A DNA stretch of 64,000 bases from Prostheceraeus crozeri (Eukaryota > Platyhelminthes > Polycladida > Euryleptidae): NCBI GenBank assembly GCA_907163375.1, contig CAJQUW010013668.1, forward strand, positions 5,001-69,000. The letters are read 5' to 3'. This document shows, one piece after another, positions 16,722-25,603 of this stretch. Numbering within the stretch: the stretch's first letter is position 1; the number at the start of each line of letters is the position of its first letter. The translations under genes and the position numbers were made by a program. Below the pieces are notes generated by a model. It was not told where the DNA came from. It saw only the letters and a program-made list of their open reading frames with translations, and did not search any database.

Positions 16722-17177
16722 TTAGAAGTTATAGCAGCGTCGTCGTTTAGCGCCTGATGAATGATTAGAGCCTCTGCGACGTTTGCGTGAATGCCTTTTG
16801 ACTGAAGATCGCACCTTACCAGCTCCGCGATGTTTCCTCCTTCCTTTTCTCATTCGTTTAGGTGATTTCTTTCCTTGAGTAACACCAGCAATGGTCTGCT
16901 TCAATGTTTTTAAACCGCGTTCCTTCCCACGATTCAACAAACTGCTCTTAAAACTTCTACCTCTGGAAAGATCACTAGCAACATCACCAGCAAAGCCAAC
17001 GACATTACTTAAAACATTTCGTTTTAAAGATCTACCGACATTGGATATGAGAGGTGCTACAACAGATTTCAGTGCACCAAGTATGCTACCTCCACGTTGG
17101 CGGCGAGCACCGATGTAAATTTGTCCTCCACCACTTACGTAGGAGGGTCGTGAATAAAATGAGGCAGTTGGATTCAT
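16722..17177 (-). CDS. Small basic virion-type protein with GG motif
   Basis: 151 residues. The N-terminal 30 residues are Gly/Arg-rich with GGGQIYIGA and RRQRGGS, the type of site cut by adenain-class proteases. An amphipathic hydrophobic helix follows (SILGALKSVVAPLISNV). The C-terminal 50 residues are almost all Lys/Arg/Ser/Gly, a nucleic-acid-condensing tail. The layout recalls adenovirus core proteins (pVI/pVII/pX type). It starts 41 bases before the integrase stop and ends 2 bases before the capsid ATG. Confidence 0.7.
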   Translation of the reverse strand: MNPTASFYSRPSYVSGGGQIYIGARRQRGGSILGALKSVVAPLISNVGRSLKRNVLSNVVGFAGDVASDLSRGRSFKSSLLNRGKERGLKTLKQTIAGVTQGKKSPKRMRKGRRKHRGAGKVRSSVKRHSRKRRRGSNHSSGAKRRRCYNF

Positions 17178-17218
17178 AGCTCAAACCCTAAACATTGTTA
17201 GTTACAACTTTGCATGAA

Positions 17219-18439
17219 TCACTGTCGATCACTTAGATGAAAGATGTCGGCACGACGCATCCAAGAGTTCATACTTGAAGGATAACCAGTCCATTTAACA
17301 AGACACCATTCTTCACCTTGCCGTTTTTTACATCGAATGATTTTCTCTACCAAATATGTTTCACTTTCAGTGACTACCTCAATCTCATCGCGGTAAAAGC
17401 TACCCTCAATTTCTTCATTATCGTAATCTTTCAACTTGTAGGTGGTCGGAGAGTCTTTTTGATTAATCCTTGATACTGTAAATACCTCCTCTGTCCAATT
17501 CGGGAGGTACCCTTTAGCAAAAACACTTTTCACTTTTGAGATACGAACTTTATCGCCAATTTTCACATCACTTTTCACATGAGTGCGTTTACGTTGGAAT
17601 GATTCGCGCACTTTATCTACATTGTCAGCATTTACATCTACTGGTCTGAGTCCAATAGAACGATGGATAGAGTGATTGTAGGCATGGAGTGTATCTTGTA
17701 GAACCTTTGTCCAATTTTGTGTCAAGTTGGCAGTAAAATGTCGCCACAAACGATTTTTTAATGTGCGATTAAAACGTTCAACGAGTGCAGCTTTATAAGC
17801 GCTCTTTACACTAAACAACTCAATGTCATGCCTCTCAAATAATCTTGTCACATGCTGATTTTCAAACTCTTTTCCTTGATCACTCTGAATTCTTTTTGGA
17901 ATGCGACCTTCTCGAAAAATTGTTTGGAATGCTTTTGCTACTCCTTTCCCTTCTTTAGTTTTTAAAGGTTGAGCCCACGCATAACGCGAGAAAATATCAA
18001 TGACGGTTAAAATAAAATTATTGCCCGAGTTATGTTTTGAAATGGAGGCAACATCGCACAAATCTGCTTGCCACTGTTCATCGATGTCATGAACAATATA
18101 ATGGCGGGTGCGGTACTTCTTTTTCGCTTGTTTGTGGAGTGTATAGGTAGCCTGACCCTTTAACCATCGTTTCACTTGTGATTGTGGAAGACCACTCGCT
18201 TTTGATAATTTCTTGATAGATGCAAATCCTGCCGGATGTTTTACATCATAATAGATTGACTTCAAACGTTCAGTCGATGACGGCTGACTCTTTTTCCTCC
18301 TTCTCATCTTTTTGTTTTCTTCCCTTTCTACATTTACAACAACTGCAGCATTTAGCTTTAGCGGTTTTGCGATCGTGTTCACATTGCTTAGGGGTTTCAT
18401 TATGAGAGCTGGCGCAGCAAGTGCAAGTGACAACGACAT
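17219..18439 (-). CDS. INT: Polinton integrase (rve) with chromodomain
   Basis: 406 residues from ATG 18,439; the conserved part begins near residue 45 (ATG 18,307), which may be the real start because the first 44 residues overlap the Cys-rich ORF. An HTH-like N-terminal block (STERLKSIYYDVKHPAGFAS...YTLHKQAKKKYR) is followed by the retroviral-type catalytic core with D126 (QADLCD), D187 (IQSDQGKEF) and E221 (ALVERFNRTL). An SH3-like region (KIGDKVRISK) comes next, and a C-terminal chromodomain (about 362-398: YLVEKIIR...WCLVKWTGYPSSMNSW). It inserts the element DNA, perhaps guided to methylated-histone chromatin by the chromodomain. Confidence 0.93.
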   Translation of the reverse strand: MSLSLALAAPALIMKPLSNVNTIAKPLKLNAAVVVNVEREENKKMRRRKKSQPSSTERLKSIYYDVKHPAGFASIKKLSKASGLPQSQVKRWLKGQATYTLHKQAKKKYRTRHYIVHDIDEQWQADLCDVASISKHNSGNNFILTVIDIFSRYAWAQPLKTKEGKGVAKAFQTIFREGRIPKRIQSDQGKEFENQHVTRLFERHDIELFSVKSAYKAALVERFNRTLKNRLWRHFTANLTQNWTKVLQDTLHAYNHSIHRSIGLRPVDVNADNVDKVRESFQRKRTHVKSDVKIGDKVRISKVKSVFAKGYLPNWTEEVFTVSRINQKDSPTTYKLKDYDNEEIEGSFYRDEIEVVTESETYLVEKIIRCKKRQGEEWCLVKWTGYPSSMNSWMRRADIFHLSDRQ

Positions 18440-18485
18440 TCACCTCTGGCGGCTCATTACATGGCAAGCAACACATCTGCTTCAT
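18270..18485 (-). CDS. Small cysteine-rich protein overlapping integrase start
   Basis: 71 residues with 13 cysteines, clustered as CCLPC, CTCC and CCSCCKC, then a Lys/Glu-rich tail. Its ATG (18,485) lies one base after the stop of the upstream gene at 18,487, matching the tight packing of this cluster. It overlaps the first 57 residues of the integrase reading in another frame. If it is real, the integrase probably starts at 18,307. Zinc- or iron-sulfur binding is plausible; no family recognised. Confidence 0.45.
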   Translation of the reverse strand: MKQMCCLPCNEPPEVNVVVTCTCCASSHNETPKQCEHDRKTAKAKCCSCCKCRKGRKQKDEKEEKESAVID

Positions 18486-18486
18486 A

Positions 18487-19179
18487 TTAATAGTCTGAGA
18501 ACATGTATTTCCTGGGAGGAGCTGTTTTACGTTTTCCTTTTACCAGTTTTAGTGGCGATACAGATCTACGTCGAGTTCTTCCCCTTGTTTGCTTAGTGAG
18601 TGTGGGAGGGGATGTAGCAGGTGACGTCTTAAACCAATTTGTTGGCATTTTCATCGCCTGAAGCATTGGAGTAGTAGCCACTGTTGAATCAAGTTCTTTC
18701 AATGTCTCATTATTTAAAGCAAATTTTGGCACATTATGCTTTTTCAATAGTTTAAGAAAGTATGACCAACCAGGTGGAACATAGCCCTGACGGCGCTTTC
18801 TACGTGTCGCATACTGAATCAAGTCTTCATAACGTGAAGCATCAATCACTTTATTTTCATCTGTAATGATTTCTCCTCTATCATTTACATTGAGATGGGG
18901 TTCAATACTGTTGAAAAGAGATATGGCATGTGCGCGAGATGCTAAAGGTGTAGCAGTCGATACAGAGTCACGCATCTTATTCTTCAAGTTTTTCAATTGC
19001 TCAACAGTTTCCGATTGTAATAATACAGCACGATGTGGATCTTTGATGTGAACATTTTGCTGATAATCTATTTCTTTCCTATACATTTGATTTGCAAGAG
19101 GTTGCTTTACTTGCTGCATGGCAGTCAATTGTACATATTCATCCTGAGGAATAACAATCATGCGAGAATAAGAACTCAT
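18487..19179 (-). CDS. Conserved Polinton protein next to the ATPase
   Basis: 230 residues. The N-terminus MSSYSRMIVIPQDEYVQL and the central GWSYFLKLLKKHNVPKFAL block are features I associate with an uncharacterised protein found beside the ATPase in many Polintons. Residues 30-110 are helical and polar. The C-terminus is basic with a Ser/Pro/Arg nuclear-localisation-like stretch (TRGRTRRRSVSPLKLVKGKR). The start overlaps the ATPase stop by 4 bases (ATGA). A structural or packaging role is inferred from position only. Confidence 0.7.
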   Translation of the reverse strand: MSSYSRMIVIPQDEYVQLTAMQQVKQPLANQMYRKEIDYQQNVHIKDPHRAVLLQSETVEQLKNLKNKMRDSVSTATPLASRAHAISLFNSIEPHLNVNDRGEIITDENKVIDASRYEDLIQYATRRKRRQGYVPPGWSYFLKLLKKHNVPKFALNNETLKELDSTVATTPMLQAMKMPTNWFKTSPATSPPTLTKQTRGRTRRRSVSPLKLVKGKRKTAPPRKYMFSDY

Positions 19180-19793
19180 AGTTTGTAGATAATCATGGGA
19201 GTTTTCAAAATATCACTTCGAAATCTAAATTCTTCCGGACACTCTTGCGTAAAGTCAATGAATAAGTAACCGTATGGTTTTTCAGTAGCTGCTTGAAAAA
19301 TTTCAATTAAGGCTTTTGATCCTCTGGGTGCAACTTGTCGCGCTAAAATTTCAAATTGACTTTTATCTCGCGGATTCTTGAAAATAGCATAATAGTGTGT
19401 ATTCAGGTTTCGTGTACGAGCTTCTTTTCCATCAGGAAACAAATTTTGTGTAATATAGATGATAAAACACCTTTTATGGTGTGCTGCGCGAGTGAACATA
19501 TCTGTAACATCTTTTGAATTCTTACTTTCTTTTAATAAATCATCCAATACAACAACATCATTAGACTGAAGTTTATCCACTGGAATAATTCCTTCATGTC
19601 GAATAAAGTTGCGACTTTGCAATTCCTGAAACAGCGACGGTTGATAAATACCATAACACCAAATCACTCGATTGATAGGTTCCTTAAACAACTCCCTTCT
19701 TTTATCCAATAAATTCAGCGTGAAAACAGTTTTACCTGCATGAGATGGACCTGATACAGTCAGAACTTTATCACATTGAAGTCTGAAATCCAT
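19176..19793 (-). CDS. ATP: FtsK/HerA-type genome-packaging ATPase
   Basis: 205 residues from ATG 19,793 (MDFRLQCDKVLTVSGPSHAG). Walker A GPSHAGKT, Walker B VVVLDDLL and the downstream YITQNLF motif (sensor-type Gln/Asn) are in order. These mark the A32-like branch of packaging ATPases used by Polintons, virophages and NCLDVs. It pumps the genome into the preformed capsid. An upstream non-ATG extension to 19,841 would overlap the next gene and is not preferred. Confidence 0.9.
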   Translation of the reverse strand: MDFRLQCDKVLTVSGPSHAGKTVFTLNLLDKRRELFKEPINRVIWCYGIYQPSLFQELQSRNFIRHEGIIPVDKLQSNDVVVLDDLLKESKNSKDVTDMFTRAAHHKRCFIIYITQNLFPDGKEARTRNLNTHYYAIFKNPRDKSQFEILARQVAPRGSKALIEIFQAATEKPYGYLFIDFTQECPEEFRFRSDILKTPMIIYKL

Positions 19794-19824
19794 TTTATTA
19801 CTTTGAGACTCAACATTTGCATAA

Positions 19825-20181
19825 TTAACGCTTAGAGCCAAAGATATTTCCCAATAGGTTGCCCACGGCAGGAGCTATCATTGGAAGTATTGCTGAAAGG
19901 AAACCGCCCTTTTGTGTTAGAGTTTTCCTCTTTCTTTGAAGGGCGACTTTAGGATTGGAGATGAAACGCAATTTCGTAGCATATCGCTTAAGTAACTTTC
20001 GTTGTTTTGGCGCTAATTTCTTCGTCCTCAACTTCCTCACATGAGAAATAATTTCACAAATGAATTTATCGTTAGCATGTCGTATAGCATTGTATCGCTG
20101 ATTTGCTTTCATTCGTCGGAGAGCTTGAATGGCTGAAGAAAACTTTTGACTTTTACGTTTCGTCATTTTACGTTTCGCCAT
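19825..20181 (-). CDS. Small basic protein with C-terminal amphipathic helix
   Basis: 118 residues. The first 90 are Lys/Arg-rich (MAKRKMTKRKSQKF..., KKLAPKQRKLLKRYATKLR). The last 25 contain TQKGGFLSAILPMIAPAVGN, a GG followed by a hydrophobic helix. The same GG-plus-helix layout is in the protein at 16,722-17,177 (RRQRGGSILGALKSVVAP). It resembles adenovirus pVI/pX-like precursor proteins: a GG cleavage site releasing a membrane-active or DNA-binding peptide. Family assignment is by layout, not by strong sequence match. Confidence 0.7.
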   Translation of the reverse strand: MAKRKMTKRKSQKFSSAIQALRRMKANQRYNAIRHANDKFICEIISHVRKLRTKKLAPKQRKLLKRYATKLRFISNPKVALQRKRKTLTQKGGFLSAILPMIAPAVGNLLGNIFGSKR

Positions 20182-20232
20182 TTTCCGTGTTAGTCTTTGC
20201 TAAAACCTATCTTTACCACATTTGCATAGGTA

Positions 20233-20556
20233 CTAACTATTGCGACATAAGTGACACTCGAAATGAGCAATGTCACAGTGGTTACATTGGCAAAGTTGAA
20301 TGCAATTACGTATGAAACAGCGTTGACAAAAAGCATGCTTACATCTCTTGAAGATGCGCTTTTCATTTCCATCCTTTCGCTTACATACATCGCAACACAT
20401 AGTTTCACCGTTACTGATGTCTATAGCAAGTCTTTTTGAAGATATGAATTTGCTAGCCTTTTCTAAATAATAGACGCATGTACAGAAGGAATATACTTCG
20501 AGAGTGAGCAGACATAGCTCGAAAACCAGTTGTGCTACAATCAAGTACCACTGCAT
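20233..20556 (-). CDS. Membrane-anchored RING-like zinc protein
   Basis: 107 residues from ATG 20,556. Residues 1-30 form a hydrophobic segment (MQWYLIVAQLVFELCLLTLE), a signal-anchor candidate. The C-terminal half reads C-C-x2-C...C-x-H-x2-C-x2-C...C-x2-C..C-x2-C (CCDVCKRK, CKHAFCQRC, CQCNHC, CHLC), a RING-like cross-brace pattern. Together these suggest a membrane-bound E3 ubiquitin ligase, comparable in layout to viral MARCH-type immune modulators. That role is inference. Its neighbour at 21,639 has a related finger. Confidence 0.55.
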   Translation of the reverse strand: MQWYLIVAQLVFELCLLTLEVYSFCTCVYYLEKASKFISSKRLAIDISNGETMCCDVCKRKDGNEKRIFKRCKHAFCQRCFIRNCIQLCQCNHCDIAHFECHLCRNS

Positions 20557-20662
20557 TTTCAATTTTTCTTTATGGAAAGTTGAATGTGAATATCTGAAAT
20601 CGCTTCAATCACTAGACTGCTACCATGATGGTTAAATGCGTTAAGACGTTCAGCAATTTTTA

Positions 20663-20968
20663 TCATATGTCTTTTAAAAAATTCTTGGGGTGATCTACCA
20701 CTTCCATTGAATAAGAAGCAAAATGGAAAGAGCGACTTTCCACCTCTTCCTTTCCAAAATGACTAAACTTAATTTTCGCAACTAATCGCGCCATGATAAT
20801 GCTATCAGAGAATGTATTCATTAACTCTAGAAATAGAGTGCTAGCATCATCGACCACTGCTTCGATGTCGGTCTCATCTTTATGAAATTTTATCACATAA
20901 TCTTGAACAGCTCCTTTTAAACTTTGCCTATGAAAACGTAATGTTCCGCAGTCGTTTGAGAAAGACAT
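20663..20968 (-). CDS. Unrecognised Polinton protein, 101 residues
   Basis: No family recognised. Soluble, mixed alpha/beta composition (DYVIKFHKDETDIEAVVDDA, LFLELMNTFSDSIIMARLVA). No cysteine cluster, membrane segment or basic tail. It lies between the RING-like gene and the exonuclease in the same leftward cluster, with gaps of about 100 bases on either side, looser than in the late cluster. Confidence 0.45.
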   Translation of the reverse strand: MSFSNDCGTLRFHRQSLKGAVQDYVIKFHKDETDIEAVVDDASTLFLELMNTFSDSIIMARLVAKIKFSHFGKEEVESRSFHFASYSMEVVDHPKNFLKDI

Positions 20969-21055
20969 GATCGCCCTTTATCTAACCCATCCATTGCATG
21001 AAAACAACAACTCTTCTCATAGTAACATTTATTGAATAATGGTAACAAGCATGCA

Positions 21056-21604
21056 TTATAAATCAATGGTTTGAAAGAGATAAAATAGATACAGCTGGTA
21101 ACTATCATACAGCGAGCAATGATAACCATACAGGACTTTGGCAGTGTTGAGGTAAGGAGGAAAGAAGCATTGGTTATGAACGTAGCTACTACAACGAACA
21201 GACAAAATAGGAACACACAAATCCTTAAAACGTTTTGTGACTTCATGATAATGTTGATTCACTCTACTATCCCAAGGTGGGAGCAAAATATCATCAATGA
21301 TTAGATTGGGAAATACTTTCCTCTCCTTACCAGGATTATTACAAAAGATGCGTATAACATTGAAAGCAGCTAACCATCGTTTAAAGTCAATAAGAAGAGC
21401 ACTCTCACAAGAAAAGCCATAGTCTTGCAAATATTTCAGATTAAGTCCATGAATGTGTTTTCTCGCCCATTGATCAACATTGGGATCGCAGTTGGCATGT
21501 TGATGATAGACACTAACAATCTGATATGTCCAATTGTTCATAGCAATAGCACTGAGCTCCTGTACAGGTTCACCCTCACAATCCATAAAAATGATGATAG
21601 AAGC
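21056..21604 (-). CDS. Probable DEDDh 3'-5' exonuclease
   Basis: ORF of 176 residues from ATG 21,586. The frame is open upstream to an acceptor-like TTTTAG at 21,605, giving strand residues before the motif. IIIF-MDCEGEPVQELSAIA matches the first exonuclease motif (D-x-E followed by a family-typical PVQEL). A Leu/Asp block (ALLIDFKRWLAAF) suits the second, and H-C-S-L-Y-D near the C-terminus suits H-x4-D of the DEDDh class. The protein would trim or proofread nucleic acid; several DNA viruses encode such an enzyme separately from their polymerase. Assignment is from motif order only. Confidence 0.5.
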   Translation of the reverse strand, partial: ASIIIFMDCEGEPVQELSAIAMNNWTYQIVSVYHQHANCDPNVDQWARKHIHGLNLKYLQDYGFSCESALLIDFKRWLAAFNVIRIFCNNPGKERKVFPNLIIDDILLPPWDSRVNQHYHEVTKRFKDLCVPILSVRCSSYVHNQCFFPPYLNTAKVLYGYHCSLYDSYQLYLFYLFQTIDL

Positions 21605-21638
21605 CTAAAACGGAAATTTACACATCTAAGGAAACGTT

Positions 21639-21839
21639 CTATAACATATTACAAAATGAAGAATTACATCGATGCTTTTCACGACAAAATACACAAATGA
21701 TATGATGGCAACGAAGAAGTAAAATGTATCTAATAAGACCACGTCTACGACACTCAAAGCACATAAGCGAATTGTCATAGGGTAGAGTTAGGAAAGGACT
21801 AGCAATTCTCCTTCTTTGATTTGCGTTTTGATGTAGCAT
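21639..21839 (-). CDS. Small RING-like zinc-finger protein
   Basis: 66 residues from ATG 21,839, overlapping the end of the next gene by 41 bases. The basic N-terminus is followed by MCFECRRRG...LRCHHIICVFCREKHRC, a C-x2-C...C-x-H-x3-C-x2-C finger closely similar in spacing to that of the 20,233-20,556 protein. It has no membrane segment. It could be a truncated RING or a zinc ribbon. The gene is small and its start is uncertain. Confidence 0.45.
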   Translation of the reverse strand: MLHQNANQRRRIASPFLTLPYDNSLMCFECRRRGLIRYILLLRCHHIICVFCREKHRCNSSFCNML

Positions 21840-22574
21840 TCTTCTCCGACTTGCGCTTCGTACCACTGCTGTTAAGGATTTGATCAATTATGTCGTCCAC
21901 GTTGGGTGGTTTCGGAATATATAGGATGGATTCCATATGCATGGAGAGAGAGGCTATTTTATTATCCTTGTGTCGACCATAATATAGCCCATTCACTTTG
22001 AAAAGGATATCCCAAGTACCTTCTCCGAGCTCATCACATCTGATGGGTATTGAATGATCTCCCTCCTTCTTATAGTAAGTACACCAATGTGATACCGGTA
22101 GGCAAATGTGATTACCATCCCAAATCTTTCTATAGGGAGTATCCTTGTCATCTCTCGCCTTCCACTCTTGAGCAAGAGGAGTAGGAATGTCCATATTTAA
22201 TGTCACGTACTCCTCAATAATATCAAGTTGGTGGCGAATGTACGGACTCACGGGGATCAGTATGTAGTCCCCATACTGATTGTGCATTATCTTGACATCC
22301 GTGGAAGGGAGCATTCCCGTTTGGAGTACTACGCTATGATCATCATAACGCAAGGCTTGTTTAAATTTACGCTGTAGCGGTGTAGGATTATGTACCTTGG
22401 ATGTTTCTTCCACTGGCCTCAGTTGTAGATGATCTGACCGTAGCGAACCTTGTAACGTTTGACCGCCATTTTGTCCTACTAGTGCAGCAGATGGAGTAGA
22501 TGCCTGAAAATGAAAAAAGATTGTATTAAGTTTGCGTTCAAGGGAGGAGAGGGAGGGAAGTAGCGACTTACCAT
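21799..22574 (-). CDS. Early-type protein with basic tail, split start codon
   Basis: The open frame to 22,413 begins with a non-ATG codon. An upstream ATG at 22,572-22,574 is followed directly by a donor GTAAGT, and an acceptor CATTTTCAG ends at 22,504, giving a 68-base intron in frame. Total about 237 residues. The protein is soluble, Trp/Tyr-rich in the middle (RKIWDGNHICLPVSHWCTYY, GTWDILFKVNGLYYGRHKDN) and ends in a bipartite nuclear signal (SGTKRKSEKNATSKRKSKK). Family not recognised; a nuclear DNA-binding protein (for example an SSB) is one possibility. It has its own CCAAT/TATA promoter and is the outermost gene on the right. Confidence 0.6.
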
Positions 22575-22670
22575 TTTAGTTGGATAATAGAACAGGGAAC
22601 TAGAGAGAGAAAATGTGCGTCCGTCACTCGTGTGATTCAACGATGGAATGATTCTCACTGTGGAAGGCTC

Positions 22671-22720
22671 GCTATTTATAAAGAAATGCTTGATTCTCAT
22701 TGGATGATGATCCTCATTGG
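22671..22720 (-). promoter_or_regulatory. CCAAT-CCAAT-TATA promoter of the outermost right gene
   Basis: Leftward order: CCAATGAGGATC (reverse of 22,709-22,720), CCAATGAGAATC (reverse of 22,692-22,703), TTTATAAATAG (22,683 to about 22,672), then a leader to ATG 22,574. It matches the polB promoter layout. Confidence 0.55.
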
Positions 22721-22740
22721 ACAATAACATCAAGTTGATT

Positions 22741-23110
22741 CCAAATCTGGCATCCGTTTACCAATCCGATAGTTCGTTTTGAAGCTACAGCCCAAAACGT
22801 CCCAAATTCTAACTCTGTCGTTTTTCACCAATGTCCCAAAATCTTAAATGGCGTCTCACATGTAAACGAAGGCAGATACGAGCAAGCCGATTCTTTCACT
22901 GAATTTGTCTCACTCTTAGCTTTCAAACGAGCTATCGCACGACAAAATCCGTCCACTGGAAGCAAGCCGTCCAGGGGGGGGGACGTCAGCCGAAAATTTT
23001 TTCTCTCCGATTTCGCTGGAAACATCCTTCCTAACCCAAAATTTCACGTAGATTCCGAATCTGGCCTCCGTTTTCTCATCCGATGCTTCGTTTGGACGCT
23101 ACACACCAAA
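22741..23110. repeat. Right terminal inverted repeat
   Basis: The reverse complement matches 60-340 of the window: the GTGTGTAGCGTCCAAACG block, the 9-base C/G tract with GACGTC, and the block ending in GTGAGACAAATTCAGTG. A second, diverged inner copy of the outer motif (GAATTTGGGACGTTTTGG) lies at about 22,790-22,812 reversed, as at position 74 on the left. Confidence 0.85.
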
Positions 23111-23450
23111 AACATCACACACTATAGCCTCAAGACTAATCCTGGCGGTCGCCCACGTCAACCTAGACGGTCGCCCACGTCAACCAGGCGGTCGGACCAA
23201 CTCACCCGAGTCTCACACTCTGTCGTTGCAGAGGGGGGGACGTCAGCGAACATGTTGTGAACGTGGACCCACCCGGCCGGCACACCACGACAGACCACAA
23301 CCTCTGTCGTTCCAGAGGGGGGGGGGGGGACTCAGACACGAAGCACCACGGCGGCCGACCACGACACTCTGCCGTGCCAGAGGGGGGGGGGACGCAGCGA
23401 TGGCCGCCATCTTGCGCGGTCCAGAAGTGGAGTTTTGCTTACTACTATGA
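23111..23450. repeat. GC-rich outer region with G-tract units
   Basis: A 20-base unit around CGGTCGCCCACGTCAACC is repeated at 23,137-23,195. Three units follow of the form CTCTGTCGTTCCAGA plus 7-13 Gs plus AC(GT)CAG (23,217; 23,302; 23,369). The last resemble the G-tract/GACGTCAG junction of the inverted repeat, so this may still be the terminus of the Polinton. No gene is supported. Confidence 0.6.
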
Positions 23451-23624
23451 TTGAGATATAATCAATCAAGAAAATAGAAACCCTGTTTATCTACATCATA
23501 TTAGTTTTGGTTAAAGCTGTATTTTTTGCAAAATTAAAAAAGGTGGGAAATTTTGCTGCACAGCACTGTATATTATCTTCTTTTGGTGTTCTGTTATTCT
23601 TCATTTTATTTATCGCCATCAGTA

Positions 23625-24780
23625 TTTAATCTTCCATGATTTCGGGAATTGGATTTTCCTGCTTGTCTTCTTCAATATCTGTATCGTCCTTTTCACTAAC
23701 AGCGTTGCGTTTTGTTTGTAAAGGTCTTTGTAGAAGATGGTTTATTTCGTTCAATATCTCGCGTCTATTTGTAATATCCCGATCACTTTTGCAGATGCAT
23801 CGGACCACTTTTCTGCCGGGATTAACTGTTCCTTGAGCTTTTTTCGGTGATCTATTTCTCCTTATGACATCTTCTACCAGTTTTTCGTTATAATCGGCGA
23901 TGACTTGCTTAATCCTTTGTTTAGTTAATTTTCTGGTCACAATGAACTTCACTTCTTTCAGGTTGCATTCTCTTCTTATTTTCCGTAATTCCTCACGCTT
24001 TCGGATTTAGTCAATTGTTTCATCTGTTAGGTTTTTCTTGTTAGGCATTCTTCTCTTGTTAGGCATTCTTGGTTTTTATCGATCGTTAATGTTTTTGCTG
24101 CTTCTTTCAAAGCGCAAGTCAGCTTCAAGATTTCGTCATTCACGTCATCGGTATCTTCGATCTGCTGGTTCTCGAATCTGTTTGAGAGATTCAACTGGAA
24201 TTCGTTCCTCCTTGCGAGTATGATGTTCCCTGGAATAGTGAGTTTCCTCATCCTTTTAGCTCTCATGTTTGTCATTGATTCTAGCCTTCACTCGTAGAAG
24301 ACGGTGGTCTGAGTTGAAATCAAACCAGTTGACGATTCCGAAGTCTAAGTCATAAATTCTACAAAAGATGAAGTCAATTTCATTTTTGGTTGTGCCGGCC
24401 GTTGGGTGATTCCCAAGTCCATTTTCTGTTGGAGTTCTTTTTGAAAAATGTGCTGGTTATCTTGAGTTCATTTGCAGCTGAGAATTCCATCATTCTTGAT
24501 CCTCGTAGGTTTCGTCTACCACATCCATGGCTGACAACGCATTCTTCATCGTTTTGCTTTTGTCCGATTTTTGCGTTAAAATCGCCCATCACGATTAGCT
24601 TGCCACTTTTGTCATCGTCAATTACATCTTGAAAGTCGTCATAGACTCTCTCTATTTCTTCGTCTTCACTGCTGGAAGTCGGCGCATAGACTTGTATTAG
24701 CTTTAAAGATGTTTTCCTATTTATTCTTAGGATGAGAACTGATACCCTGTCGGATTTTGAGTAGTAGAATAGTAGAAATA
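23625..24780 (-). mobile_element. LINE fragment: endonuclease and start of RT region
   Basis: Leftward coding remains of a non-LTR retrotransposon. An APE-type endonuclease block has LIQVYAPTSSSEDEEIER and VMGDFNAKIG, then GCGRRNLRGSRMMEFSAANE and KWTWESPNGR. NEIDFIF and SDHRLLR motifs follow about one frame shift later. The linker continues in 24,027-24,275 and 23,626-23,952 (ITNRREILNEINHLL) up to the edge of the RT domain, where similarity ends. The type is close to elements annotated as craniofacial-development-protein-2-like. At least two frame changes are visible; dead copy. Confidence 0.8.
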
Positions 24781-25570
24781 GGAGCTACTGATCAATAAAT
24801 TGATTGACATTAATCAATTTCCGATTATCCCTGCTGATTTCTTATCACAAATTGCATGACACACATCTGCAATGAGTAATTGGTTGATGAATCCTGGACA
24901 GTAGATGGGCACACATTGAACACCTTCCTACTCATAGATTATAGAGGGGTGTGCGGTCGCGCGGGTATCGTCCTGTTGCAAACGGCAGATAATACAATCT
25001 TCTGTAAGAGCAGTGAACTATTGAGAGGTCTAGAAATCTCCAATTCTCAATAAGAGGTTCCGCATGATCGAGTGCTACGTTTTGGAAGTCCAAACACTTT
25101 GGATGAGTGCTTCAGTCGATATTGGGGACATAAAAAATCATGAATAATGTATCTGAAAGACATAGACATAGTTTCATCATTATTCCTGACAGTCACATCA
25201 ATCATGTGTAATAGGAATTTGAGTCAATCAATTAATTGATGGTTGAAGTGTTATGTCATCAATTAATTGAAATTTAGAATTTCTGAGCAATCAATTAATT
25301 GAAATTCAAATAATTTAGATAATCTCTGTTGTCATATCTATGCTAATCCATTCGCGTGTGCTCGTGTTTAGATGGAAGTGTCGTGTTGCCATGAAAATTT
25401 ATTGACTACACACATTTCAAAGTCTCTTCCTATTTTCGGACTTGACAACTCTACTCACCAGCTTCTGCCAGTTGAACGCCTGATTACCACGTGAAAGCCA
25501 GCAGAATGACGTCATCAGATGGACTCTGAATCATCGACTCATACACAGCTGGTGATGTTGCAGAGTACCT
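24781..25570. other. Intergenic region with TCAATTAATTG clusters
   Basis: Upstream of the host gene. The motif CAATTAATTG or near variants occur at about 24,793-24,828, 25,208, 25,258 and 25,289, each with flanking TCAAT or GAAAT. Nothing else is recognised. A TATA-less promoter for the host gene is expected within the last 200 bases but cannot be pointed to. Confidence 0.4.
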
Positions 25571-25603
25571 TTGCCCAACCTCGATTCATTTTCAGCGGAG
25601 ACT

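Larger units (their letters stand above)
1..23450. mobile_element. Polinton/Maverick element (left end off the window)
   Basis: A virus-like DNA element carrying the full Polinton hallmark set: protein-primed polB, rve integrase with chromodomain, FtsK/HerA-type ATPase, adenain-type cysteine protease and double-jelly-roll capsid protein, bounded by long terminal inverted repeats. Genes are packed with gaps of a few bases or 1-4 base overlaps. The core genes look whole, with no obvious breaks, and the inverted repeats share about 70 identical bases (220-305 against 22,890-22,970 reversed), so the copy looks young. The left tip is outside the window. The right tip is uncertain: clear inverted-repeat match stops near 23,110, but related G-tract units continue to about 23,410 and AT-rich host DNA starts near 23,450. 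The 6-bp target duplication therefore cannot be checked. Confidence 0.93.

Noticed and set aside
20917-21246. Leftward frame with hydrophobic residues between the exonuclease and its neighbour
   Set aside because: It overlaps the exonuclease frame and has the composition of a frame shadow.
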